Assembly (NCBI GenBank): GCA_965248915.1
Contig: OZ252216.1
Location: 3,476,844 to 3,540,843 of the forward strand
Length of the DNA stretch: 64,000 nt
Direction: 5' to 3'
Source: CBDFLA01 sp965248915
GTDB taxonomy: Bacteria > Pseudomonadota > Alphaproteobacteria > M2410
Shown: positions 8,083 through 15,876 of the stretch, piece by piece
Layout of the letters: the number at the start of each line of letters is the position of its first letter
Numbering within the stretch: position 1 is the first letter of the stretch
Position numbers and translations under genes: made by a program
The notes under the pieces: model-generated
Told to the model about the DNA's origin: nothing
The model's database searches: none
Seen by the model: only the letters and a program-made list of their open reading frames with translations

Positions 8083-8805
8083 ATGAAGAATGTAGCGCGC
8101 TCGATCACAGATGCTCTACGTGATCTTGCGCCCATTATCCTCGTAATAGCGTTTTTTCAAATTGTTGTGCTTCAGCAACCTTTTCCAGACCCCGGGCGCA
8201 TTTTGGTTGGCCTAGTCGCCGTTGTCCTTGGCCTTGCGCTCTTTATTCAAGGGTTGGAACTCAGTCTTTTCCCGGTTGGTGAAAACCTGGCAACAGCCTT
8301 TGCTAAGAACGGAAATGTATTGTGGATATTGCTCTTTGCTTTTGCCCTGGGTTTTGGCACCACGGTGGCCGAACCGGCCCTCATTGCGGTATCAGGTGAG
8401 GCCGCCCGCATCAAGGCCGAAGCGGGTTTTGTCGAAGCGACCAAATCTGCTCAAAATGCCTACGCTTTGGGATTGCGATTGACGGTTGCGGTGTCTGTCG
8501 GATTGGCGCTTGTCGTGGGCGTATTGCGGATATTGAAAGCCTGGCCGATCCATCTCATCATCATTGGAGGCTACTTGACGATTGTGCTGCTTACCCAGTT
8601 TGCGCCGAAGGAAATCATCGGGGTGGCCTATGACTCCGGTGGTGTCACCACATCGACGATTACGGTCCCTTTGGTTACAGCGTTGGGGATAGGCCTGTCG
8701 ACAGTCATTCGGGGCCGCAATCCGCTCGTTGACGGGTTTGGACTTATTGCCTTTGCGAGCCTTTTCCCGATCGCTTTCGTTTTGCTTTACGGCATGGTGG
8801 TTTGA
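8083..8805 (+). CDS. DUF1538 integral membrane protein, first of a pair
   Basis: 240 residues, mostly hydrophobic, with about six to seven transmembrane helices. It matches DUF1538: GFGTTVAEPALIAVS in the first half, and near the end YDSGGVTTSTITVPLVTALG followed by NPLVDGFGLIAFASLFP. The Gly/Ser/Thr-rich membrane motifs resemble a substrate or ion path. DUF1538 has no established function; a transport role is my inference. It is the first gene of a tight operon with a second DUF1538 gene (3 bp later), a PII-like gene and a CBS gene. An ATG start is used. Confidence 0.85.
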   Translation: MKNVARSITDALRDLAPIILVIAFFQIVVLQQPFPDPGRILVGLVAVVLGLALFIQGLELSLFPVGENLATAFAKNGNVLWILLFAFALGFGTTVAEPALIAVSGEAARIKAEAGFVEATKSAQNAYALGLRLTVAVSVGLALVVGVLRILKAWPIHLIIIGGYLTIVLLTQFAPKEIIGVAYDSGGVTTSTITVPLVTALGIGLSTVIRGRNPLVDGFGLIAFASLFPIAFVLLYGMVV

Positions 8806-8808
8806 GCG

Positions 8809-9627
8809 ATGGTCGATTTCTTGTCACACATCGTTCAAGTCTTCGCGTCGACAATACGGGACGTCCTGCCCATAGGTCTGTTGCTCGTCTTCTTTCACGT
8901 CTTTGTGCTGCGCCAGTCGATCCCCAACCTCAAACGCTCGCTGGTTGGGTTCGGTTATGTGATCGCAGGCTTGGCTCTTTTTCTTGTTGGACTGGAAGAG
9001 GCACTTTTTCCGCTTGGCGAAATGATGGCTGTGCAACTTACTGACGCAAGCTTTCTGGGGGCGGCCGCAGATGAAGCGACCGACATCCCGTGGTGGCGAT
9101 ACTATTGGATCTATATATTTGCGGCCGCGATTGGCTTTTCCACAACGGTTGCGGAGCCTGCCCTCATCGCCGTCTCTCTAAAAGCAAACGAAGCCTCCGG
9201 CGGCGCGTTGAGTTCGTGGGGACTGCGGATCGCCGTCGCTATTGGTGTGTCCATTAGCATCGCCCTTGGGGCGTTTCGCATTGTCACAGGGACTCCTCTC
9301 GCGATCTACATGGTCATTGGATACTTAATCGTGGTTGTCCAAACCTACTTTGCACCGAAGATGATTGTTCCGCTCGCTTATGACAGCGGTGGAGTTACCA
9401 CGTCGACCGTAACCGTCCCCCTGGTGACGGCGCTTGGCCTAGGTTTGGCCTCCACGGTTCCTGGTCGCAGCCCCTTGATTGACGGCTTCGGCCTTATCGC
9501 CCTTGCAAGCCTCTTTCCGATGATCACCGTGATGGGGTACGCTCAGTTGTCACAGCGACGAAATCGCAAATCTGTGCCAGAAGTCGACGCGGATGCCGTC
9601 GTGACGAAGATGAAGGAAGACCAATGA
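8809..9627 (+). CDS. DUF1538 integral membrane protein, second of a pair
   Basis: 272 residues and clearly paralogous to the preceding protein. The same motifs recur: GFSTTVAEPALIAVSLK and YDSGGVTTSTVTVPLVTALG, then SPLIDGFGLIALASLFP. There are about six to seven hydrophobic helices. The C-terminal 30 residues are hydrophilic and cytoplasmic-looking (SQRRNRKSVPEVDADAV). The two halves probably assemble as a heterodimer, like single-chain DUF1538 proteins that contain two copies. The gene begins 3 bp after its partner and overlaps the PII-like gene by ATGA, so the proteins are likely made in fixed ratio. Confidence 0.85.
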   Translation: MVDFLSHIVQVFASTIRDVLPIGLLLVFFHVFVLRQSIPNLKRSLVGFGYVIAGLALFLVGLEEALFPLGEMMAVQLTDASFLGAAADEATDIPWWRYYWIYIFAAAIGFSTTVAEPALIAVSLKANEASGGALSSWGLRIAVAIGVSISIALGAFRIVTGTPLAIYMVIGYLIVVVQTYFAPKMIVPLAYDSGGVTTSTVTVPLVTALGLGLASTVPGRSPLIDGFGLIALASLFPMITVMGYAQLSQRRNRKSVPEVDADAVVTKMKEDQ

Positions 9628-9974
9628 AATTCAAACTGATCATTGCGCTGGTTTCTGACGAGCAAACTGAAAAACTGATAGAGACGGCGCGTAACATGGG
9701 TGCGACCGGAGCGACAGTAATCAAGAGTGCGCGCGGCGAGGGACTAAAACCTTCGAAGACATTCTTTGGGCTGACACTGGACGGGCAGGTGGATGCGATC
9801 CTGTTCATCGTAGAGGAACACTTGAGCCGTCAGATCCTGGAAGCAATTGGGCAGGCTGGTGATCTAAGTAACAAGTCAGGCGCGGGTGTCGCTTTCCAGC
9901 TAAATATTGAGGATGTTGTTGGTTTGGGCTCACAACTAGAAGCCATCAAGGAAGAGATTGAGGATCAGCTATGA
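9624..9974 (+). CDS. PII-like signalling protein
   Basis: 116 residues with a ferredoxin-like beta-alpha-beta pattern typical of PII/PII-like proteins: FKLIIALVSDEQTEKLIETARNMGATGATVIKSARGEG at the start, then a short T-loop equivalent (KPSKTFFGLTL), DAILFIVEE and a C-terminal helix. The canonical T-loop Tyr of GlnB is absent, and it lacks a GlnB/GlnK signature, so it belongs to the divergent PII-like proteins that often control a neighbouring transporter. It overlaps the second DUF1538 gene by four bases and the CBS gene by four bases. Binding of an adenine nucleotide or another ligand is likely from the family but not shown. Confidence 0.75.
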   Translation: MKFKLIIALVSDEQTEKLIETARNMGATGATVIKSARGEGLKPSKTFFGLTLDGQVDAILFIVEEHLSRQILEAIGQAGDLSNKSGAGVAFQLNIEDVVGLGSQLEAIKEEIEDQL

Positions 9975-10375
9975 CCAAGACTGAATATGTGCCCGTGCGT
10001 GATGTGATGACGCCGAAGGTGGAAACCATCGATGGGCTGACCACAATCACCGACGCTTTGGCACAGATGCGAACCAATCAAATCAGCTCCTTGATTGTGG
10101 AGCGCCGCGGCGAGGCGGACGAGTATGGGCTATTGACGGTCAAAGACATTGCCGAGCACGTTATTGAACCCGATCAATCTCCGGACCGCGTCAATGCCTA
10201 TGAGATCATGGACAAACCAGTTCTAAGTATCGATGCGAAAATGAACATCCGATACGCCATTCGCTTGCTAACGCGTTTCAATCTGTCTCGTGCGTTGGTA
10301 TTGGATTCAGGCAAGGCCGTTGGCGTTGTCACACTGCGCGATATGGTGCTCCGCTACATGGAAAAAAATCACTGA
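9971..10375 (+). CDS. CBS-domain-pair protein
   Basis: 134 residues made of two CBS motifs, each opening with a short signature: VPVRDVMTPKVETIDG and YEIMDKPVLSIDAKMNIRYAIRLL. The end, SGKAVGVVTLRDMVLRYM, is a standard CBS closing segment. CBS pairs bind AMP, ATP or similar ligands and regulate partners; no catalytic domain is attached. It is the last gene of the DUF1538 operon, overlapping the PII-like gene by ATGA, which suggests a second nucleotide-sensing input to the same membrane complex. Confidence 0.85.
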   Translation: MTKTEYVPVRDVMTPKVETIDGLTTITDALAQMRTNQISSLIVERRGEADEYGLLTVKDIAEHVIEPDQSPDRVNAYEIMDKPVLSIDAKMNIRYAIRLLTRFNLSRALVLDSGKAVGVVTLRDMVLRYMEKNH

Positions 10376-10394
10376 CGGCCTAATGGAATCTCCC

Positions 10395-11495
10395 TTAGCC
10401 CTGTTTACCAACAGAAACGAGGTAAGTTTCATCGAGCATTGCTGGATCAAGTTGAACCAGCGTGTCATCTGGAACAGGGTTTTGACTTGGTCTTGAGCGA
10501 CGTGTCAGTGACTGACTTTCTGCAATCCGCGTCAACAGGTCATAGGACGATTGCACCGTTGCAATACTCATTGCGCCTGTTCCATCTTGTCCTCGAGGGC
10601 TACCCAGAGCGTCGCGATAGGCTGTATGTATTTCGCTCATGGCGGCAGACTGACCAAGGCGCAACGTTGATCTTGCTTCCATGACCTCGTCCAGGGGTGT
10701 TTTCCAAACCTGAACAGCCGCAAAACTGCAAGGTGGAAGGGGGCCAATACATTTGATGGAGATCTTTCCGTTGCCGGACGCATTGATTTTGCGAAGCAGG
10801 TTGTAGAATTGATCTTCCCGGCTTTTGGAAAGAAGTACGATCTGCCGACTGAGCGTATTCGCAATCGGCGTCTCAAGCGAGATAGCATCTGTCGCGACCT
10901 GTTCGATGGCACTGTCGATATGGAACCGCAACGTATGGCGCTTATTCTCGATAGCCATTTCAAGTGCTTTGGCCATATTCCGATTGCTTCGGGAGCCGTT
11001 TGGAATCTCCAGGCCGTCCATTGTGAGGATTGAGCGGACAATTTCATTGGCATTCCAAGACACAACGACTTCGAACTCAACAAGATCACCATACTTCTCG
11101 AGCTGAGAGCGCATATGTTCTCCATGGATGTTGAGAAGTTGCACAACCTTGCTTCGCGACGGGAGGTTTGTGCCGAGCGCTGCTGGAAGTACGCGAACGT
11201 CTTCCATCGCGGTTTCAAGAACGACTTGCTGCGCCTGCAGTTGAACGTGGCGATTAAATTCCAACGACCGAAACCGCCGATACTTATGGGCAGGACCAAT
11301 GAGGGCGGTCAGAGATCCGGCTTCAATCAGCTCAAGGCCTTGTGGCCCCCCGCGATCGGCAACGCGTGTATCAATGCTTCGCAGGGCGGATTGTTGTCCG
11401 GCACCGGTCAAGGCATAGAGAGCGTAGCTAGGAGTTGATATTTTTGCCGCTCGTGCAACCAAGTGCGAGCGATGTCTTTTGGTTGGATTTTCCAA
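10395..11495 (-). CDS. GvpL/GvpF-family-like protein with a possible degenerate J-like C-terminus
   Basis: 366 residues. The core resembles gas-vesicle GvpL/F proteins: SYALYALTG at the start, GLELIEAGSLTALIGP, then VLETAMEDVRVLPAALGT, a helical middle, and KCIGPLPPCSFAAV (family form 'tGPwPPYSF'). The last 90 residues contain EIHTAYRDALG ... IATVQSSYDLLTRIAES, which looks like J-domain helices without the HPD motif. No gvpA or other gas-vesicle gene is in the window. The first standard in-frame start is TTG 11495, with an upstream in-frame stop near 11640; an N-terminus using a rarer codon is possible. It converges on the CBS gene. The function is unknown. Confidence 0.65.
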   Translation of the reverse strand: MENPTKRHRSHLVARAAKISTPSYALYALTGAGQQSALRSIDTRVADRGGPQGLELIEAGSLTALIGPAHKYRRFRSLEFNRHVQLQAQQVVLETAMEDVRVLPAALGTNLPSRSKVVQLLNIHGEHMRSQLEKYGDLVEFEVVVSWNANEIVRSILTMDGLEIPNGSRSNRNMAKALEMAIENKRHTLRFHIDSAIEQVATDAISLETPIANTLSRQIVLLSKSREDQFYNLLRKINASGNGKISIKCIGPLPPCSFAAVQVWKTPLDEVMEARSTLRLGQSAAMSEIHTAYRDALGSPRGQDGTGAMSIATVQSSYDLLTRIAESQSLTRRSRPSQNPVPDDTLVQLDPAMLDETYLVSVGKQG

Positions 11496-11601
11496 AGTAC
11501 CCCCAAACTCACTCTGAAGAGACGCGAGATCAATCGTTCCGTCTGCGTGTGCTATTTGGACTTTGTTAGGGTTAAAGAACCGTAACCAACTTAAGGGTAC
11601 T

Positions 11602-11634
11602 GGGCAAAAGAAAAGGGTGGCTCGAAGCCACCCC
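11602..11634 (-). terminator. Intrinsic terminator after the CpaC-N-like gene
   Basis: On the minus strand GGGTGGCT and AGCCACCC form an 8-bp perfect stem with a 3-base loop, followed by TTTTCTTTT. It lies about 30 bp beyond the stop of the 11662-12153 gene and separates it from the GvpL/F-like gene. Confidence 0.9.
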
Positions 11635-11661
11635 GTTCACAGTTTCCAGAATGTGATTGAC

Positions 11662-12153
11662 TTACTCGGCTGCGGTCTCGGCGAGACTGTTCTTCGCACC
11701 AATATGACTTTGGAGTTTCTCGTACTCGCCGGGTGTCGTACTTTCGTCGCCTGGTACCAAGATCCGTTCGCAATAAGGACTGCAGTTATAGGATACGACG
11801 CCCTTAAGTGAGCCCCGGATCATGGTGACATTACCTGATCCGCCAACAGAGCCAACACGAACCCGCTTGCTAGCGATAGGGTGCCCGCTTTGGTCCAATG
11901 CAATGACGTTCGTCGTTCCAAACGCGCGACCCTGGACAAGGATGATGCGGCGATTGTGTACCGAAACATTTGCGATAGAGGGATTTGCAACGGCCACCGT
12001 GGCTATATCCTTATCGAAGACATACACCGCACTCTCATCAAGCGGCACCATTATGTCTTCAGCATGGGCCGCACCAGAAAGCGAGAACATTGCTGCCAGG
12101 CCAAAAATGGCCTTCGAAGTTGTTGTGCTCCAAAACTTGACCATCACCCGCAT
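11662..12153 (-). CDS. Periplasmic pilus-assembly N-terminal-domain protein (CpaC/RcpA N-domain-like)
   Basis: 163 residues. A signal peptide ends at AAHA/ED (about residue 31). The mature protein is the short beta-rich domain found at the N-terminus of Tad secretins (T2SS/T3SS pilus N domain): LDESAVYVFDKDIATVAVANPSIANVSV and GRAFGTTNVIALDQSG parallel the start of CpaC in this window. No secretin channel domain follows, and the C-terminus has two cysteines (YNCSPYCERI). The frame runs up to 12231, but ATG 12153 has AAGGAGAG 5 bases upstream. It is divergent from the Flp pilin gene across a 300-bp control region, so co-regulation with the pilus is likely. A role as a secretin or pilus accessory protein is inferred. 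Confidence 0.75.
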   Translation of the reverse strand: MRVMVKFWSTTTSKAIFGLAAMFSLSGAAHAEDIMVPLDESAVYVFDKDIATVAVANPSIANVSVHNRRIILVQGRAFGTTNVIALDQSGHPIASKRVRVGSVGGSGNVTMIRGSLKGVVSYNCSPYCERILVPGDESTTPGEYEKLQSHIGAKNSLAETAAE

Positions 12154-12272
12154 TGATACTCTCCTTAAACAAAATGCCCGACTAATACACAAGCGTCGGA
12201 CCGGATTTTCGTCGTAAACCCTATATGACAATTATAAACGAGAGCTAAACATCAAAATCGTGACCGTCATGG

Positions 12273-12287
12273 TTAATAAGGCGTTAT
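12273..12287 (+). promoter_or_regulatory. CtrA-like half-site pair upstream of the Flp pilin gene
   Basis: TTAA - 7 bases - TTAT, one mismatch from the CtrA consensus TTAA-N7-TTAA. In Caulobacter the pilin gene is a CtrA target. The region is AT-rich, so a chance match is possible. Confidence 0.3.
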
Positions 12288-12385
12288 CTCCGTTCATAGA
12301 TTATTATTTCAAATTAATCGGTATACGGTAGAATTTAACCAATTCGTTTTACCTCCCATTAATTCCGAGGCGCTAAGTTGGTTGC

Positions 12386-12420
12386 GTTCACAGAGATGAA
12401 ATTTCTCAACTAATGTGAAC
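12386..12420. promoter_or_regulatory. Inverted repeat in the Flp pilin promoter region
   Basis: GTTCACA (12386-12392) and TGTGAAC (12414-12420) form a perfect 7-bp dyad. It encloses GAGA/TCTC and the palindrome GAAATTTC. It ends about 40 bp before the pilin start codon and could be an operator or an mRNA hairpin. Confidence 0.35.
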
Positions 12421-12458
12421 AAGGTGCTGTGTAGTTAGTTTGAGTAAGGAGGCTTCAA

Positions 12459-12623
12459 ATGAGCCAATTCATGACAAAGTTTATCAAAGACGAATCAGGT
12501 GCAACCGCTATTGAGTACGGTTTGATTGCTGCCGGTATCGCTGTTGCGATTATCGTTGCTGTCAACACGGTCGGCACGAACTTGACCACCAAGTTCACTG
12601 CTGTTGGTACTGCTCTCAAGTAG
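12459..12623 (+). CDS. Flp-type class IVb pilin
   Basis: 54 residues, the usual size of Flp/PilA pilins. The short basic leader ends ...KDESG, with cleavage expected after Gly, followed by ATAIEYGLIAAGIAV with Glu +5 and Tyr +6 and a long hydrophobic helix. The C-terminus is short (TALK). The start ATG is preceded by TAAGGAGG at ideal distance. It is followed by a strong terminator and then by cpaA. This is the likely major subunit of the Tad pilus made by the downstream cpa genes. Confidence 0.95.
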   Translation: MSQFMTKFIKDESGATAIEYGLIAAGIAVAIIVAVNTVGTNLTTKFTAVGTALK

Positions 12624-12682
12624 TATAGCGTCTTGATTTGTTCTGATCACTTCAACAGTGGTCAGAGCGAGCCAAATTTAAA

Positions 12683-12717
12683 ACCGCCAAGCTCGAAAAG
12701 AGTTTGGCGGTTTTTTT
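12683..12717 (+). terminator. Intrinsic terminator after the Flp pilin gene
   Basis: ACCGCCAA (12683-12690) pairs with TTGGCGGT (12704-12711), with inner CTC/GAG pairs, followed by a run of T to 12717. It separates high-level pilin expression from the assembly genes. Confidence 0.9.
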
Positions 12718-12806
12718 GTTTCTGGGTGCGGAGCTTTTCTCAATATTAAGGATTACCAAGTTAACCTTGTTCAGAAATCAAATGCGACTTGCCGAAGGTT
12801 ACAAAG

Positions 12807-13307
12807 ATGGAATATGCGCTTCTCCTGATCTTTCCCTTTTTGATGCTCTATTCGGCATTGAACGATCTAACGACCATGACAATTCCCAATTGGGTATCGG
12901 GGTTACTCATTGTGTCGTTTTTTGCTTTGTCTCTAATCGTCGGAATGCCCTGGTCGGACCTCGCATTTCACGCTGGCATCGGATTTGTTGTCCTTGTCGC
13001 TGGCATGGTGATGTTTGCCCTCAATTGGGTTGGTGGAGGTGATGCAAAACTCATTGCGGCCACCTCATTGTGGATGGGTCCTGCGCTTATCGCACCGTTC
13101 CTGCTGGGCGTTGGTCTGTTTGGTGGCCTCGTGACACTTCTCATTGTGATGTTTCGCAAAACCCCAGTTCCACAGGCGGCATTGTCCGTCGGTTGGGTTG
13201 CGCGGCTTCATCACGCCGAAGAGGGAGTGCCGTACGGCCTGGGGATTGGAGCTGCAGGTTTCTACTTGTTCACATCCACCCAGATGTTTCAGCTCCTGAC
13301 AAGTTAA
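12807..13307 (+). CDS. cpaA: Prepilin peptidase CpaA/TadV
   Basis: 166 residues, an A24-family aspartic prepilin peptidase of the small, methylase-free Tad type. The two catalytic aspartates are visible: in SALNDLTTMTIPN and in the GxGD-type motif GGGDAKL. Several transmembrane helices are present. It cleaves leader peptides of Flp pilins at the inner membrane. The frame opens at TTG 12789, but ATG 12807 has GAAGG at suitable distance and starts the first membrane helix. The gene stands between the pilin and cpaB. Confidence 0.92.
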   Translation: MEYALLLIFPFLMLYSALNDLTTMTIPNWVSGLLIVSFFALSLIVGMPWSDLAFHAGIGFVVLVAGMVMFALNWVGGGDAKLIAATSLWMGPALIAPFLLGVGLFGGLVTLLIVMFRKTPVPQAALSVGWVARLHHAEEGVPYGLGIGAAGFYLFTSTQMFQLLTS

Positions 13308-13494
13308 AGAAGTCTGTATGCAGTTAATAACATGAGAACAACAGGGTTTACGCAATAACAACCGGTAGCAGCGTAATCTCCGGTCGTATGGCCAAGTAAG
13401 TGGTTAAGAGTTTCGAAACACTTTGGCACCAGTTCCGCCAACACAGTGTTGAAAGCCGAAGTAAGTCTCGGCCAACAAGTAGAGGATGAGGGGT

Positions 13495-14331
13495 ATGAAC
13501 GTAGCACGAATTGCAGTCCTAGGTGTCGCCGTTGTGACAGCAGGATTATCCGCGTTCCTGGTTCGTGGCATGATGTCTGGAGATGACCGCAGTGCGGAAG
13601 CATCTCAAGCCACCGCTGCGCTAAACACAACACGCGTTCTTGTTGCAAACAGGAATATCGGTCTTGGAGAAACGCTGCGATCAGATGACCTCAGATGGAT
13701 GGATTGGCCGGAAGGCGATATCACTTCTGTTTTCATCAGCGAAAAGAGAAATCCCGATGCCAAAAGCAGATGGGCCGGATCAGTCGTCAGGTTCCCTATT
13801 GTCACCGGTGAGCCGATCATTAGTGCCAAACTGGTAACCGATGCGACCGGTAGTGTTATGTCAGCCATCCTGGGTGCTGGCATGCGCGCGATCAGCATCG
13901 AGATTTCAGCCGAGACCGGTGCAGGTGGTTTCATTCTCCCAAACGACCGCGTGGACGTGATTGTGACCTATAAAGAAGTCACTGAAGTCGATCGCCGCCG
14001 CGAAGAGAACTTGGAAAGCCTGACGGTGATGCACAACGTGCGCGTCATGGCGATTGACCAAACATTTAGAGATGAAGACGGGCAGCAAGTTGTGGTCGGA
14101 AGGACCGCGACACTTGAGATGCCTGCTCAGTTCGCCGAGCAATTGGCTCTTGCCGAGGCAATGGGCGACCTCTCGCTGGCACTGCGCAGCATCGAAACAT
14201 TGGATGGTTCGGCAAATGACATGACGCCCAGGTTGGCTGAAGAATTTGGCGAAGATGGCGGCAAAGCAAATAGGAACACCGTGACGGTGCTTCGCTTTGG
14301 TCACAGAACGAGCGAAGGGGGAGGCAGCTAA
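13495..14331 (+). CDS. cpaB: Tad pilus assembly protein CpaB/RcpC
   Basis: 278 residues with an N-terminal membrane anchor (MNVARIAVLGVAVVTAGLSAFLV) and a periplasmic SAF-like domain (VLVANRNIGLGETLRSDDLRWMDWP), then the RcpC/CpaB core (ISIEISAETGAGGFILPNDRVDVIVTY). It is thought to link the secretin to the inner-membrane machine. ATG 13486 and 13495 are both in frame; 13495 has AGAGGA about nine bases upstream and is preferred. The stop overlaps the cpaC start (TAATG), indicating coupled translation. Confidence 0.92.
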   Translation: MNVARIAVLGVAVVTAGLSAFLVRGMMSGDDRSAEASQATAALNTTRVLVANRNIGLGETLRSDDLRWMDWPEGDITSVFISEKRNPDAKSRWAGSVVRFPIVTGEPIISAKLVTDATGSVMSAILGAGMRAISIEISAETGAGGFILPNDRVDVIVTYKEVTEVDRRREENLESLTVMHNVRVMAIDQTFRDEDGQQVVVGRTATLEMPAQFAEQLALAEAMGDLSLALRSIETLDGSANDMTPRLAEEFGEDGGKANRNTVTVLRFGHRTSEGGGS

Positions 14332-15866
14332 TGTCTTATTCGAAACCGATCAAGGGGCTGGTCGCAGCCGCTTGGCTGCTTGCCGCGACAAGTATGCCGG
14401 CACTCGCAGAGCGAGAGATCGTCGGCTCCGGTCGCACGCCCAACAACACCATGTTGGTCAAGATCGATCAAGGTGGCGGTCACATGTCAGAACGGATCGT
14501 TCTGTCTTTGGACAAGTCAGCCGTTGTTGAATTGCCCGCGAACATTCGCGACATCATGGTGGCAAACCCCGAGATCGCTGATGCGGTCATTCGTACCCCG
14601 CGACGCGTATTCGTTCTGGGTAAGAAGGTTGGCCAGACCAACATCTTCTTCATGGATCCGTCTGGAAAGCAGATTTTGAACCTTGAACTTCAAGTTGAGA
14701 GGGATCTGAGTGTTTTGGAGCGCATGTATTCCGAGTACTTACCCAACGCGCGCATCAAAGTCGCCGCTCTCAATGATAAAGTTATTCTCTCTGGTTTCGT
14801 CTCAAGTGCCGCAGCGGCCAACCAAGCTCGCAATCTTGCAGCCAAGTTTATTGGCGAAGAAGAGTCCGGTGTTGAAAGTGTCGTCAACATGCTGACCATC
14901 GACGCCACTGAGCAAGTCATGCTGAAAGTGCGCATTGTTGAGATGCAACGCAACATTGCAAAGCAGTTCGGCGTATCTTGGGATGCTTACTATTCTCCTG
15001 ATGGAGACATCACAGGTTTCAGTTTGGATGGATCGCCGATCACCGATGGTGACAGTCTCATCAGCGGTGGTTCTGACAATCCGTTTAGTCTTCTGGGCCG
15101 AGCCCTTTCAAGTTCCGGCTTTGGCCTCGGCACCGCCGGAACAAGTGGCGGTGCATCGGCAACACTCAACCTGATGGAAAGAGTTGGCTTGGTGAAGACC
15201 TTGGCTGAGCCGACGCTTACGGCAATATCAGGTGAAGCGGCAAACTTCTTGGCTGGCGGCGAGTTTCCAGTTCCTACAGGCCGTGACCGGGATGGCAACA
15301 TTGTCATCGACTTCAAGGAATTCGGTGTTGGCCTCGGATTTACACCACTGGTTATGAGCGAAGGCCGGATCTCGATGCGCATTTCTACCGAAGTATCAGA
15401 ACTGACCACGGCGGGCGCTCTATTGACCAGCGGATCTTCGACCACCGACGATGACGGTAACACCGTGACAGTCGCAGGTATCAACATCCCTGCTCTCCGA
15501 GTGCGCCGAGCCGAAACAACGGTCGAATTGCCGAGTGGCGGCAGCTTGATTATGGCCGGTCTGCTACAGGAAAACATGCGTCAAAACATTGATGGCTTAC
15601 CAGGTGCAAAAGACGTTCCCATTCTGGGTGCACTGTTCCGTAGCCGTGACTATCAATCCGCAGAAACCGAACTCGTCATCATCGTGACGCCGTACCTTGT
15701 GCGTCCGGTTTCTGAAAGTGAAATCCAAACGCCCATTGACGGTTTTGCACCGCCCAGCGATCTCGGAACCATCCTTCTGGGCCGCCTCAACACGGTTTAC
15801 TCCGTCAATGGCTCCAAAGACACCGGGTCCAGCTGGCGCGGGCCCGTCGGACACATTGTGGAATAG
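14331..15866 (+). CDS. cpaC: Tad pilus secretin CpaC/RcpA
   Basis: 511 residues: a signal peptide (ending ALAEREIV), a pilus N-domain (LDKSAVVELPANIRDIMVANPEIADAV), a BON-like region (KVAALNDKVILSGFV) and the type II/III secretin domain with VRRAETTVELPSGGSLIMAGLL, then LVIIVTPYLVRPV near the end. It forms the outer-membrane channel for the pilus. It lies in the cpaBCDEF-tadBC operon. Confidence 0.95.
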   Translation: MSYSKPIKGLVAAAWLLAATSMPALAEREIVGSGRTPNNTMLVKIDQGGGHMSERIVLSLDKSAVVELPANIRDIMVANPEIADAVIRTPRRVFVLGKKVGQTNIFFMDPSGKQILNLELQVERDLSVLERMYSEYLPNARIKVAALNDKVILSGFVSSAAAANQARNLAAKFIGEEESGVESVVNMLTIDATEQVMLKVRIVEMQRNIAKQFGVSWDAYYSPDGDITGFSLDGSPITDGDSLISGGSDNPFSLLGRALSSSGFGLGTAGTSGGASATLNLMERVGLVKTLAEPTLTAISGEAANFLAGGEFPVPTGRDRDGNIVIDFKEFGVGLGFTPLVMSEGRISMRISTEVSELTTAGALLTSGSSTTDDDGNTVTVAGINIPALRVRRAETTVELPSGGSLIMAGLLQENMRQNIDGLPGAKDVPILGALFRSRDYQSAETELVIIVTPYLVRPVSESEIQTPIDGFAPPSDLGTILLGRLNTVYSVNGSKDTGSSWRGPVGHIVE

Positions 15867-15876
15867 GGAGAAAATC

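Noticed and set aside
10395..11495. Complete gas-vesicle cluster
   Set aside because: Only one GvpL/F-like gene is present; no gvpA, gvpN or other partners are seen in the window.
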